DNA of 64,000 bases, from assembly GCA_964404765.1 (NCBI GenBank), contig CAYOLL010000006.1:7347-71346 (forward strand). The letters run 5' to 3'. Positions 1 through 7,646 of this stretch are shown here, one piece after another (positions within the stretch are counted from its first letter, which is position 1; every line of letters begins with the position of its first letter). The stretch is from CAYOLL01 sp964404765 [NCBI: uncultured Gemmatimonadota bacterium] (GTDB lineage: Bacteria > 4572-55). The notes beneath the pieces were generated by a model. It did not search any database. It worked only from the letters and a program-made list of their open reading frames with translations, and was not told the origin of the DNA. The translations under genes were made by a program, and so were the position numbers.

Positions 1-75
1 GTAGCACATAAACACCGCTCGCCGCTTTTCCGTCCGCCGTGTCCCCTTGCCAAAATAATTGCTGATAGCCCCAAA
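1..75 (-). pseudogene. Fragment of a type IX secretion C-terminal sorting domain, cut by the window edge
   Basis: On the minus strand this reads GYQQLFWQGDTADGKAASGV and then VYVL, the same peptide as the end of the large surface protein at 7647-12494. Positions 6-70 match 7705-7769 with one mismatch. Similarity stops abruptly near 70, just before the inverted-repeat element at 84. The frame runs open only to about 98 with no ribosome-binding site, so this is probably the broken remnant of a paralogous gene whose 3' end lies outside the window. A recombination product is the alternative. Confidence 0.5.
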
Positions 76-83
76 ATGTATTA

Positions 84-268
84 CCTGAATTATTCAAAAA
101 TCTTAACGCAAACGTCGCAATTGACGCTAAAGACGCAAGTTGCGAATTTATATCTTAAAAATGGATTATGAGGCAACCTAATCGTTTTAAATTCAGCTAA
201 TTTAAAACAAATCAAGCGGTTGCGTCGTTTGCGCCGTTTGCGTCTCTTGCGTTTATGAATTATTCAGG
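84..268. repeat. 185-bp inverted-repeat element (MITE-like)
   Basis: The ends are the perfect inverted repeat CCTGAATTATTCA (84-96) and TGAATTATTCAGG (256-268). Inside them lie degenerate repeats of GACGCAA/TTGCGTC type: 105-135 on the left and 219-253 on the right can pair. ATTA abuts both sides and may be a short target duplication. No coding potential is seen. This is the main content of the gene-free stretch 76-335. Confidence 0.5.
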
Positions 269-335
269 ATTATGCACTTTTACGTCTGCCGATTGATAGA
301 AAGCGTTACACCTAAAAAAATCCACCCGTCTATCA

Positions 336-3266
336 TCATTGGTTTTCAAATATTTCCACCCCGGTCCAATTCTCAGGCGTACCTCGGGAAACATAGCGCG
401 CCGAATTATCCAGATAGAGTCGAGCGGTTTTGTCCGCCTCGTGCGTATTCAAAACCTGTTTAAAACAATAGATGGCCTCGGCAAATTCTTTGGCAAGATA
501 GTGTTTGAGTCCGTCCTCAAAAGTCGCCGCTGTTTTCAGTTTTAAATCAATGATGAACTCCGGATCACCATTAAATATCTCATAAATAGCGACCGATTGT
601 TGTTTCCCTTTTACTTGGACCTGGCCCAAAAAGCGAGAATGAAAAGCCTGCGGGTCTCGCAAGTTGTGCCGCGTTGATTCACTGATAATGAGGGAAGCGC
701 CATATTTTTTAGTCAGCCCTTGCAATCGCGCCGCTAAATTCACGGTATCGGAAATGACCGTCCCTTCCATTCGCGCTTCAGTACCGACGATGCCGAGCAT
801 TAATGAGCCGGTGTTCAAACCGATGCCGATTTGAATCGGCCGATATCCTGCTCTTTTCCGGCCTTCGTTGTATTCGAACAAAGCGCGCAGCATGGCAACT
901 GAACTCCATACAGCGTCGTCCGGGCCGGTCGGGAAAAGAGCCATGATTTCATCGCCAATATATTTGTCGACAATACCAAAGTAGGCCCGGATAATCGGCT
1001 CCATGCGGCTCAGATAAGAATTGACAAATTTAAAATTTTCCGACGGCGTCATTTTCTCGGACAGCGGCGTGAATTCCCGGATGTCAACAAAAAGCACCGT
1101 CATTTCGCGCTGTATCTGATCGCCCAACTGTACATCAACAATACTTTCTTTTTGTAACAGGCTCATAAACTCTTGCGGCACAAATCTGCCATAAGCCTGG
1201 CTGATTTTGGCCAGACGAAGTTGCGTTTTGATTCGCGCCAGCATTTCATATTTAGAAAAAGGCTTGGCTAAATAATCGTTTGCGCCGGCTTCAAAACCTT
1301 CGATTAAATCGGCAAGACGATTTTTGGCTGTTAATAAAATGACGGGTAGTTCGGTGGGCAAAAACTTATCGCGTATTCTCTGGCAGACTTCATAACCGGA
1401 CATGCGCGGCATCATGACATCCAGAATCACTAAATCAAATTTTTGAAGCTTCATCACTTCTAATGCCGTGTGGCCGCTGGAAGCGGAAACGACCCGATAA
1501 TTTTGCAGCGTAAGCTGATTCGTCAACACTTGCAAGTTTACCGGCTCATCATCAACAACCAGAATATTGAAGCGGTTGTTTCCTATTTCTGGCGACAGCC
1601 GGCCGCTGTCCGGATCCGTTGCCAAAGCCTCTGCGCTTTCAGGAATATCCAGTTGAATTTTAGCTACCCTGATTTCATTACTCGCATCATCAAATTTAAA
1701 CGCATTGGTTGACTCCGCGAGCAGCGGTTTATGGGCGCTCACCGGTAAGGTAAATGTAAAGACGGAACCCTTGCCAACTTGAGATTGGAGTTGAAGTTGT
1801 CCGCCATGCAATTCCACCAGTTTTTTGGTCAGAGACAGACCCAGGCCTGTACCGCCATAAATGCGTCCGCTGGAGCCGTCAAGTTGCTCAAATGACTCAA
1901 AAATGCGCTCAAATTTATCCGGCGGAATGCCGATACCCGTATCAGATACTGAAATCGCCAAAAGCGCTGAAGTAACGTCGGACGACGGCAAAAGCACCCT
2001 GGCTGAAACTTCTACCTGCCCGGCGTCCGTAAACTTGATGGCGTTACTTATTAAATTATACAAAATCTGCTGAACACGGTTTTCATCGGCATCCACAGCG
2101 GGGATATCCGGTTGAATGGAACTAATCAGTTGCAGATTTTTAGTTTGCGCTAAAGGTTGCGAAACAGTAAGCACCACATGGGTTAGAGCCTTCATATCTA
2201 AAGGCCGGATTTGCAGCTCCAGCTTGCGATGCTTGAGTTTAGAAAAATCCAGGATATCATTGACCAGACTGGCTAAACGCTTACCGCTGGTGACGACCAT
2301 GGCCAGGTTCGCTTTTTGCGGCGGGGTCAGCGGCCCGGTGGCGCCGTCCAGCATGGATTCGGCTATGCCGATAATTCCGTTTAAAGGCGTGCGCAATTCG
2401 TGCGACGTATTGGCCAAAAACTCATCCTTCAACCGGTTGGCGATCTTTAAATCTTCAACTAACGATTTAAGCGATTCCCGCATTCGGTCAAACACCCACG
2501 CCAAATGGCTAATCTCATCCCGACCAGCCACATTGATTTTGATGTCCAACTGACCCTCGGCAATAGCTGCGGCGGATTGCTCCAACTGTATGAGCGGTTG
2601 AAAGATAGATCGTTCGGAAACCACCCAGACCAGAACCACGCTGATAATGACAAAGAACAACGCCGTTAAGATTGACCGCATGGCCATGCGCTGAATCTGG
2701 TTGTTAATTTCGCTCTTCGACGCGGCGATTTCCTCATTGAGCGGCGCCAGCGATACGCCCAGCCGCAGCATTCCCCACCGGCTTATCCCAATCTGAATCG
2801 GGGCAATAAATTCAAGAAAGGTTTGGCCGCTTTTTTTATACTCGTGCGTGGCGGCTGCGCTTAGCCGGGCGGCGAAGTGGTCTTCCGGTTCGGTCAGAAC
2901 TTGATACTGTAAGTCGGGCCGCAAGGTATGAATCGTCGCCACCCGTTCCGTGTTCATTAAGATCGCATACGCCAATTCCGGATTTTCTTTGATCGTTTTA
3001 TTCAGCGCATCTGTGAGATTCGTCAAGTCCAGGGCGGCCAGGTCATTTTCGGCCTGCCGAACCAGGTTGCCGGAAAATGTCTGCCCGTGTTTGATCAGCG
3101 TTTCCCGCATTAAACGAATGCGACGATCCAATTCCTTTTCCATAACATCTTTTTGGACGGAAATCTGAATATAGGTCAAGATAGCCGGAAGAGCCGCTAC
3201 GACACCCAAAATAATAGCCAGCAATTTCCAGCGAATACTTTTTCGGAAATAAACCAGAAGTTTCAT
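336..3266 (-). CDS. Membrane histidine kinase - receiver - class III adenylate cyclase
   Basis: This is a 976-aa signalling protein. It has a TM near residues 14-34, a periplasmic sensor to about 195, a TM near 198-216, then HAMP (220-272), HisKA with the phospho-accepting His289 in [12 protein letters not shown], and HATPase with N, G1 and G2 boxes (ISNAIKF, DTGIGIPP, GGTGLGLSL). A receiver follows with phospho-Asp616 in ILDVMMP and Lys668. Last is a complete class III cyclase with metal Asps in FVDIREFT (728) and YIGDEIMAL (772) and the NLAARLQ motif. Its start overlaps the stop of the upstream binding-protein gene (ATGA), so the genes are translationally coupled. I infer that ligand capture upstream changes cAMP output. 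Confidence 0.93.
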   Translation of the reverse strand: MKLLVYFRKSIRWKLLAIILGVVAALPAILTYIQISVQKDVMEKELDRRIRLMRETLIKHGQTFSGNLVRQAENDLAALDLTNLTDALNKTIKENPELAYAILMNTERVATIHTLRPDLQYQVLTEPEDHFAARLSAAATHEYKKSGQTFLEFIAPIQIGISRWGMLRLGVSLAPLNEEIAASKSEINNQIQRMAMRSILTALFFVIISVVLVWVVSERSIFQPLIQLEQSAAAIAEGQLDIKINVAGRDEISHLAWVFDRMRESLKSLVEDLKIANRLKDEFLANTSHELRTPLNGIIGIAESMLDGATGPLTPPQKANLAMVVTSGKRLASLVNDILDFSKLKHRKLELQIRPLDMKALTHVVLTVSQPLAQTKNLQLISSIQPDIPAVDADENRVQQILYNLISNAIKFTDAGQVEVSARVLLPSSDVTSALLAISVSDTGIGIPPDKFERIFESFEQLDGSSGRIYGGTGLGLSLTKKLVELHGGQLQLQSQVGKGSVFTFTLPVSAHKPLLAESTNAFKFDDASNEIRVAKIQLDIPESAEALATDPDSGRLSPEIGNNRFNILVVDDEPVNLQVLTNQLTLQNYRVVSASSGHTALEVMKLQKFDLVILDVMMPRMSGYEVCQRIRDKFLPTELPVILLTAKNRLADLIEGFEAGANDYLAKPFSKYEMLARIKTQLRLAKISQAYGRFVPQEFMSLLQKESIVDVQLGDQIQREMTVLFVDIREFTPLSEKMTPSENFKFVNSYLSRMEPIIRAYFGIVDKYIGDEIMALFPTGPDDAVWSSVAMLRALFEYNEGRKRAGYRPIQIGIGLNTGSLMLGIVGTEARMEGTVISDTVNLAARLQGLTKKYGASLIISESTRHNLRDPQAFHSRFLGQVQVKGKQQSVAIYEIFNGDPEFIIDLKLKTAATFEDGLKHYLAKEFAEAIYCFKQVLNTHEADKTARLYLDNSARYVSRGTPENWTGVEIFENQ

Positions 3267-4246
3267 GGCCGGCCTCCGGCCTTCGTTTCAACAATTTGAT
3301 TGACGGAATCCAGGGCATCCAAATTTAACTTAAGTCCGTAATTTTCGATGGTTGAACGGTTTAGAATAATTTGCGATCCGGCCGGACTTTGAATCTTTTC
3401 CGCAATTTTTTTATCGGCCCGAACGTCTAAAGCCAGACCGGCAGCCTGTTGTCCGACCGTCGGAATATCCGCGGAAATAACCAGCGCCGCCCCTTGATAG
3501 CTGAATGCAATATCGTAAGCAAAAACTGGTTTTTTTTGTTTGTCCGTCTCGGTAAAAATTGTCTGAACCGATTGCTCGTTGCTCATGACGACACTGTCGG
3601 TAATAAGCCATAATGCCTGGATATGGGGTAGCAGTCTTTTGACGGCGGCCTTGACTTGTTCCGGTCGCTCGAGCGCCAAAGAAACGATTTCAACGCCGAT
3701 GTCACGGCCGACTTGTATGGCCGATTCCGCCCATTCTTTATTGTAGACTTCGCTATAGAGCAGCCCGATTGTCCGGATTTCCGGGAAAAAGTATTGATAT
3801 GTCGTCAGTTGCTTCGCCGCAGAAAGCTCGTTTGAAACGCCATAAACATGCTCATGGAGCGGCAGACCCTGATAGTTAATGATGGATGAAAAAACAATTC
3901 GCTTATCCGGGGCGGCCTCGGTTGCCAGAAGGTAGGCTTTTACCCCCACGCAATAAAGGACGGCCGGGTTCCGCTGCATAATGGCGCTTTTAATGTTAAC
4001 GCGGGCCGCGGCTTCCGAGTCTGCGCCCAGATTAAGTTCAAACGTCGGAAGCGTTATGGATTTCTTAAACTCTTCTTGCACCAGAGCGTATTTTTCTATC
4101 GCCAGGTCAGAGTTTATAATCAGGATCCCGTCCTCATCCGCCGCAGCAAGGCGAACCGGCAGCAGCCCGTACCAAATAAGCGCCAGACAGATGAAGACCC
4201 CTTTTAATCCCGATAGTCGTCGTTGAAGAATCTTGTCCTTCATCAT
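3263..4246 (-). CDS. ABC-type substrate-binding protein (ABC_sub_bind/TrpX-like), sensor partner
   Basis: This 327-aa protein has a basic N-terminus and a hydrophobic signal segment (about 14-35, ending LAAADE). The two-lobed periplasmic-binding fold resembles the ABC_sub_bind family (PF04392), with stretches such as IVFSSIINYQGLP and GLLYSEVYNKEWAESAIQ. No permease or ATPase gene lies nearby. It overlaps its neighbours by 4 nt on both sides, between a PhnD-like binding protein and the kinase-cyclase. I infer that it presents a ligand to the kinase rather than feeding a transporter. The ligand is unknown. Confidence 0.8.
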   Translation of the reverse strand: MMKDKILQRRLSGLKGVFICLALIWYGLLPVRLAAADEDGILIINSDLAIEKYALVQEEFKKSITLPTFELNLGADSEAAARVNIKSAIMQRNPAVLYCVGVKAYLLATEAAPDKRIVFSSIINYQGLPLHEHVYGVSNELSAAKQLTTYQYFFPEIRTIGLLYSEVYNKEWAESAIQVGRDIGVEIVSLALERPEQVKAAVKRLLPHIQALWLITDSVVMSNEQSVQTIFTETDKQKKPVFAYDIAFSYQGAALVISADIPTVGQQAAGLALDVRADKKIAEKIQSPAGSQIILNRSTIENYGLKLNLDALDSVNQIVETKAGGRP

Positions 4247-5061
4247 TTCAGCATCTCCTCATCCGACGCAGCCCATTTTTTCCAACCGTCCAACCCGATC
4301 ATTTTCAGGCGCTTCCGACCTTCCGGATCACTGTTCATTTTTTCGATGGCTTTGACCAACGCCGTCGTTTCCGGACCGGCTGATTCTAAAACCGCCAGCG
4401 TCGGCAACAATGTTTCCCGGCCTACGGCCACGGCTTTTAACTGCGCAGCCTGATTCGTCGGCAGTTTGACCAAACTGTGTTCGGAGACCAACGCGCCTTG
4501 CGCTTCGCCCCAAAACACCGCCGTTAAGGCATCCAGATCTTTGGGCACATTTAAGATCCGAATAGATTTGGTATCCTCAGGGTTTGACGCCATGTCCTCT
4601 AACAAATTACGCGCATAATCGGCGCTCATCGCCGCGGTGATTGTTTGCCCTGACAAATCGGCCAGGTTTTTTATGGCGCTTTTTGTGTAGAGAACAACGC
4701 GTTGCGTCGATTTGCCTTTCACTTGGCCAACGAGAACCGGCTTCAGTTCAATTTGGCGGCGAATATTGGCAAAATGCCAACCGGATAGTAAAAACACGGC
4801 ATCCGTTTTAGCCAAAATAACGCTTTCAAAATCCTTTGTTTTTCGGACCGGCTGCATGGCATACGGGCCAATCGGCGCAAAATATGAATCAAACTCCAGC
4901 TTCAGGAGTTGAAAATTGTTGATGCTGGTCTCAGCGCTGTAAAAATACAGGGTTGATTGAACGGGTTCTGCGCAATAACAGCGGTCAGGATAAAGCAGTG
5001 AAAGACTGAAGAATAGGCTGCATAATAGCGCGATAAAAACAAGTCTTGCTGATTTTTGCAT
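4243..5061 (-). CDS. PhnD-like periplasmic substrate-binding protein
   Basis: About 272 aa from the ATG at 5061; a TTG 15 nt upstream would add MVRSD. A signal peptide (SARLVFIALLCSLFFSLSLLY) precedes a phosphate/phosphonate-type binding fold (PhnD family). Visible family features are the segment around KTDAVFLLSGWH, LADLSGQTITAAMS, and a C-terminus that counts off residues (DPEGRKRLKMIGLDGW). It is the first of three genes with 4-nt overlaps that end in the kinase-cyclase. Such orphan PhnD proteins are known sensor inputs for kinases; that role is inferred here. Confidence 0.8.
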   Translation of the reverse strand: MQKSARLVFIALLCSLFFSLSLLYPDRCYCAEPVQSTLYFYSAETSINNFQLLKLEFDSYFAPIGPYAMQPVRKTKDFESVILAKTDAVFLLSGWHFANIRRQIELKPVLVGQVKGKSTQRVVLYTKSAIKNLADLSGQTITAAMSADYARNLLEDMASNPEDTKSIRILNVPKDLDALTAVFWGEAQGALVSEHSLVKLPTNQAAQLKAVAVGRETLLPTLAVLESAGPETTALVKAIEKMNSDPEGRKRLKMIGLDGWKKWAASDEEMLK

Positions 5062-5089
5062 GTCTGATCTGACCAATTGTATATTTTGA

Positions 5090-5157
5090 AAACCCGCCGG
5101 GTTTCGCTCTTTAACCCGTCGGGTTTGGTTATGAATTCAGGCAACACCCAACGGGTG
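5090..5157. repeat. Three short tandem hairpins sharing CCCG/CGGG arms
   Basis: Three small palindromes lie between the TonB receptor and the binding-protein operon: AAACCCGCCGGGTTT (5090-5104), AACCCGTCGGGTT (5113-5125) and CACCCAACGGGTG (5145-5157). They could weaken read-through from the receptor gene or be genome-wide repeats. None has a U-tract good enough to call it a terminator. Confidence 0.45.
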
Positions 5158-5174
5158 CGACACTTTAAAAAGGG

Positions 5175-7613
5175 TTAAAAGAACAAACGTATTCCGGCTA
5201 GAAAACGGCGGTTTAGCATGTCGGCGCCGGTTACTGACGCGCTAAACTCGTATTGTAGAAAGCCGTCTTGAATTAGGTTGAATCCGGTGGCGTAGACTTC
5301 GCCGCGCCGCCAGCGATAACCTGCATTCACATTCAAATTCTGGCGGGGCCGGGTTGTAAAAATACCGTGGTTGGCGTAATTATCAGCGTCATTTTTATCG
5401 TACACGCCATCACGATTATTATCGGCCAGGGATTGCTGCTTGCTAACGTAGTTGAACATGACGCCGCCATAGAAAGGATGCCGCTGGAGCTTTAGCCCGA
5501 TATTGACCTTATGCTTGGGGTTGCGGGTTTTGGGGATAGTTTGACCGTCATCTTTTTCCAGATTATAATCTTCTGACGCCAGCAAATGGGCGTAGTTGGC
5601 CATGATCGCCACATTCTTGTTGATAAGCCAGTTAAAGCTGATTTCGCCGCCGTAAAGCTGAAAACTAGTATTTCGATTTTTTACATCGACATTGGCGACT
5701 TTGGGAGCGTCATAAACGCCATCCAATTTTTCCAGGCCGCCTAACACCGCCTGCAGCCGGGCCGCCTCCGCGGTTTGACCCGCCTGTTCCAGTTGTATTC
5801 TCAACTGCTCTAACCGCGCTCGTTCGGCGGTCATCTGCTCTCGGGTCAGGATGTTGGGAAGCAATTGGGAGACATCCGCGCCCTGTGCGTCAAAAATAGC
5901 ATGGATATTTTCCAGTTGCGTGATGCGCTCGCTTACGTACGGCGAGGTAAACTCAATGGTCTTTACCACATGATTAACAAACACATCGATCATCACTTGC
6001 AAATCGGGCCGGAGTTGGACACGATAGCCACCGTCAACCGTGATGAGGCGTTCGGCATTTAAGTCCGGATTACCGTGCGGGTGCAAAATGATATAATCCC
6101 CCTCGGCGGTTAGATTGTAAATCGGATCCAGGCCGGTTGCCTTTCGTAAATTGCGAGTTCTGGTGTAAGCGTCGACATACATATCCAGAAAATGCGGGTT
6201 GCGCGTAGCGCTGCTGACGCCAAAGCGGATGACATGACGCGCGCCCGGCTTATACACCATGGCTACCCGCGGATTGAAGTTGACCCCCACAACACTATGG
6301 TGGTCTACCCGTCCGCCCGCGATCAAATTCAGGTTTGGTTGAATTTGATACTCAAATTGACCGAATGCAGCGGTCAAATCCTCTTCCTTATTCGTCAGTT
6401 CGTTGTCCACAGAAAACAAGGTGCTTTGAACAAAGTTACGCCGATAGGATGCGCCGGCGATGAGCGAACCGCGGCGGCCGAACTGAAAGGCGCGTTGATA
6501 TTCAACGTCAAGCAGTTGGCTTTTAAGGATGATGGCCGGCGCGATAAAATTTTGCCGCCGACCCGTTGCCAGCAAGTAAGGATGCGTTGCTTCGCGATTG
6601 GCTAAAAATCGCCGGGTGTCATACTTTCCATTGCCCTGACCGTTAAAATAAACTCGCCAACTCGTACGCGGGTCTTTGTAATCCAATTGCAAAAAATAAT
6701 CCCGGTACTTCATTTCCCCGGGCAAGACGTAGTAATGATCCGCCATATCATCCACATAACCGCCGTTCAGTTGCAGAAAAGATTGGAGCGCGCGGTCATA
6801 GCGGAGTGAAAAATTAGCGCCGGTCACCTGGAGCGCGTGCTTGCTGCCAATACGATAGCCCAGGTCCAATAAGGAGTCGCGTTCAACCGCGCTTTTATCG
6901 GCCAAACGCGCATCTTTTTGATCCAGATTTTCGTATAAAAAGCCTATTTTATAGGATAGTTTTTGACTCAACCAGCCGGCCTGCCGGGCCTGACCTTGAA
7001 GTTGATTGAGATTTCCGGCGGCAGCGTTGGCTTGAAATCCGGCCAAATCTGCCGGCATTTTCGTGATAATATTGATGACTCCAAAAAAAGCATTCGCGCC
7101 ATAGAGCGCCGAACCCGGCCCCCGCACGACTTCAATCCGCTCAATATCATCTATCGCAAGATTAAACGATTGCAGCCGCGCCCCGCCAAGCGCATCGTTA
7201 TAGACCGAGCGGCCGTTTATCAGCCACAGCACTTTGTTGTATGTATTGTATTGCCGGCCTACCAACCCGCGCAGCCCTACCTCATAGTTTTGATCGCCGC
7301 CTTGACTTACATCGATCCCCGGCACCATTCTTAGCGCTTCGCCCACATTCGTCGCGCCATATAAGCGCAGATCTTCAGCCGTAATCACATACAGCGGAAC
7401 AGGCGCGTCTTCGATATCCTGCAGCTTTTTTGATGCTGTAACCACCTTTATCCGAAAGGCTTCAGCCTGCAAAAAATTCAACTCCTGACGCAGAACGTCT
7501 TGTGCGGTATCGTCCCCGGCCCACGAGTAAATCGGCCAAAGGGCCAGAACCAATAAGAAAATAAAGTAGTCCGCAATCTTAATATGATCCGGAATCTGTT
7601 TTTTATTAAACAT
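5175..7613 (-). CDS. TonB-dependent outer-membrane receptor
   Basis: This 812-aa protein has a signal peptide (about 15-32) and a well-placed ribosome-binding site (AAAGGAGGGCAGT). The plug domain, about residues 55-180, contains KKLQDIEDAPVPLYVIT, EALRMVPGIDVSQ and RIEVVRGPGSALYGANAFFGVINI. A long beta-barrel follows and ends in an aromatic residue (RLFF). An odd insertion in one barrel loop is a Glu/Ala/Gln-rich, probably helical stretch (5745-5840, around LTREQMTAERARLEQLR). It imports an unknown chelate or oligomer. It lies upstream of the binding-protein/kinase operon on the same strand, about 110 nt away. Confidence 0.92.
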   Translation of the reverse strand: MFNKKQIPDHIKIADYFIFLLVLALWPIYSWAGDDTAQDVLRQELNFLQAEAFRIKVVTASKKLQDIEDAPVPLYVITAEDLRLYGATNVGEALRMVPGIDVSQGGDQNYEVGLRGLVGRQYNTYNKVLWLINGRSVYNDALGGARLQSFNLAIDDIERIEVVRGPGSALYGANAFFGVINIITKMPADLAGFQANAAAGNLNQLQGQARQAGWLSQKLSYKIGFLYENLDQKDARLADKSAVERDSLLDLGYRIGSKHALQVTGANFSLRYDRALQSFLQLNGGYVDDMADHYYVLPGEMKYRDYFLQLDYKDPRTSWRVYFNGQGNGKYDTRRFLANREATHPYLLATGRRQNFIAPAIILKSQLLDVEYQRAFQFGRRGSLIAGASYRRNFVQSTLFSVDNELTNKEEDLTAAFGQFEYQIQPNLNLIAGGRVDHHSVVGVNFNPRVAMVYKPGARHVIRFGVSSATRNPHFLDMYVDAYTRTRNLRKATGLDPIYNLTAEGDYIILHPHGNPDLNAERLITVDGGYRVQLRPDLQVMIDVFVNHVVKTIEFTSPYVSERITQLENIHAIFDAQGADVSQLLPNILTREQMTAERARLEQLRIQLEQAGQTAEAARLQAVLGGLEKLDGVYDAPKVANVDVKNRNTSFQLYGGEISFNWLINKNVAIMANYAHLLASEDYNLEKDDGQTIPKTRNPKHKVNIGLKLQRHPFYGGVMFNYVSKQQSLADNNRDGVYDKNDADNYANHGIFTTRPRQNLNVNAGYRWRRGEVYATGFNLIQDGFLQYEFSASVTGADMLNRRFLAGIRLFF

Positions 7614-7646
7614 ACTGCCCTCCTTTTAGAGGAACCACACGGAATG

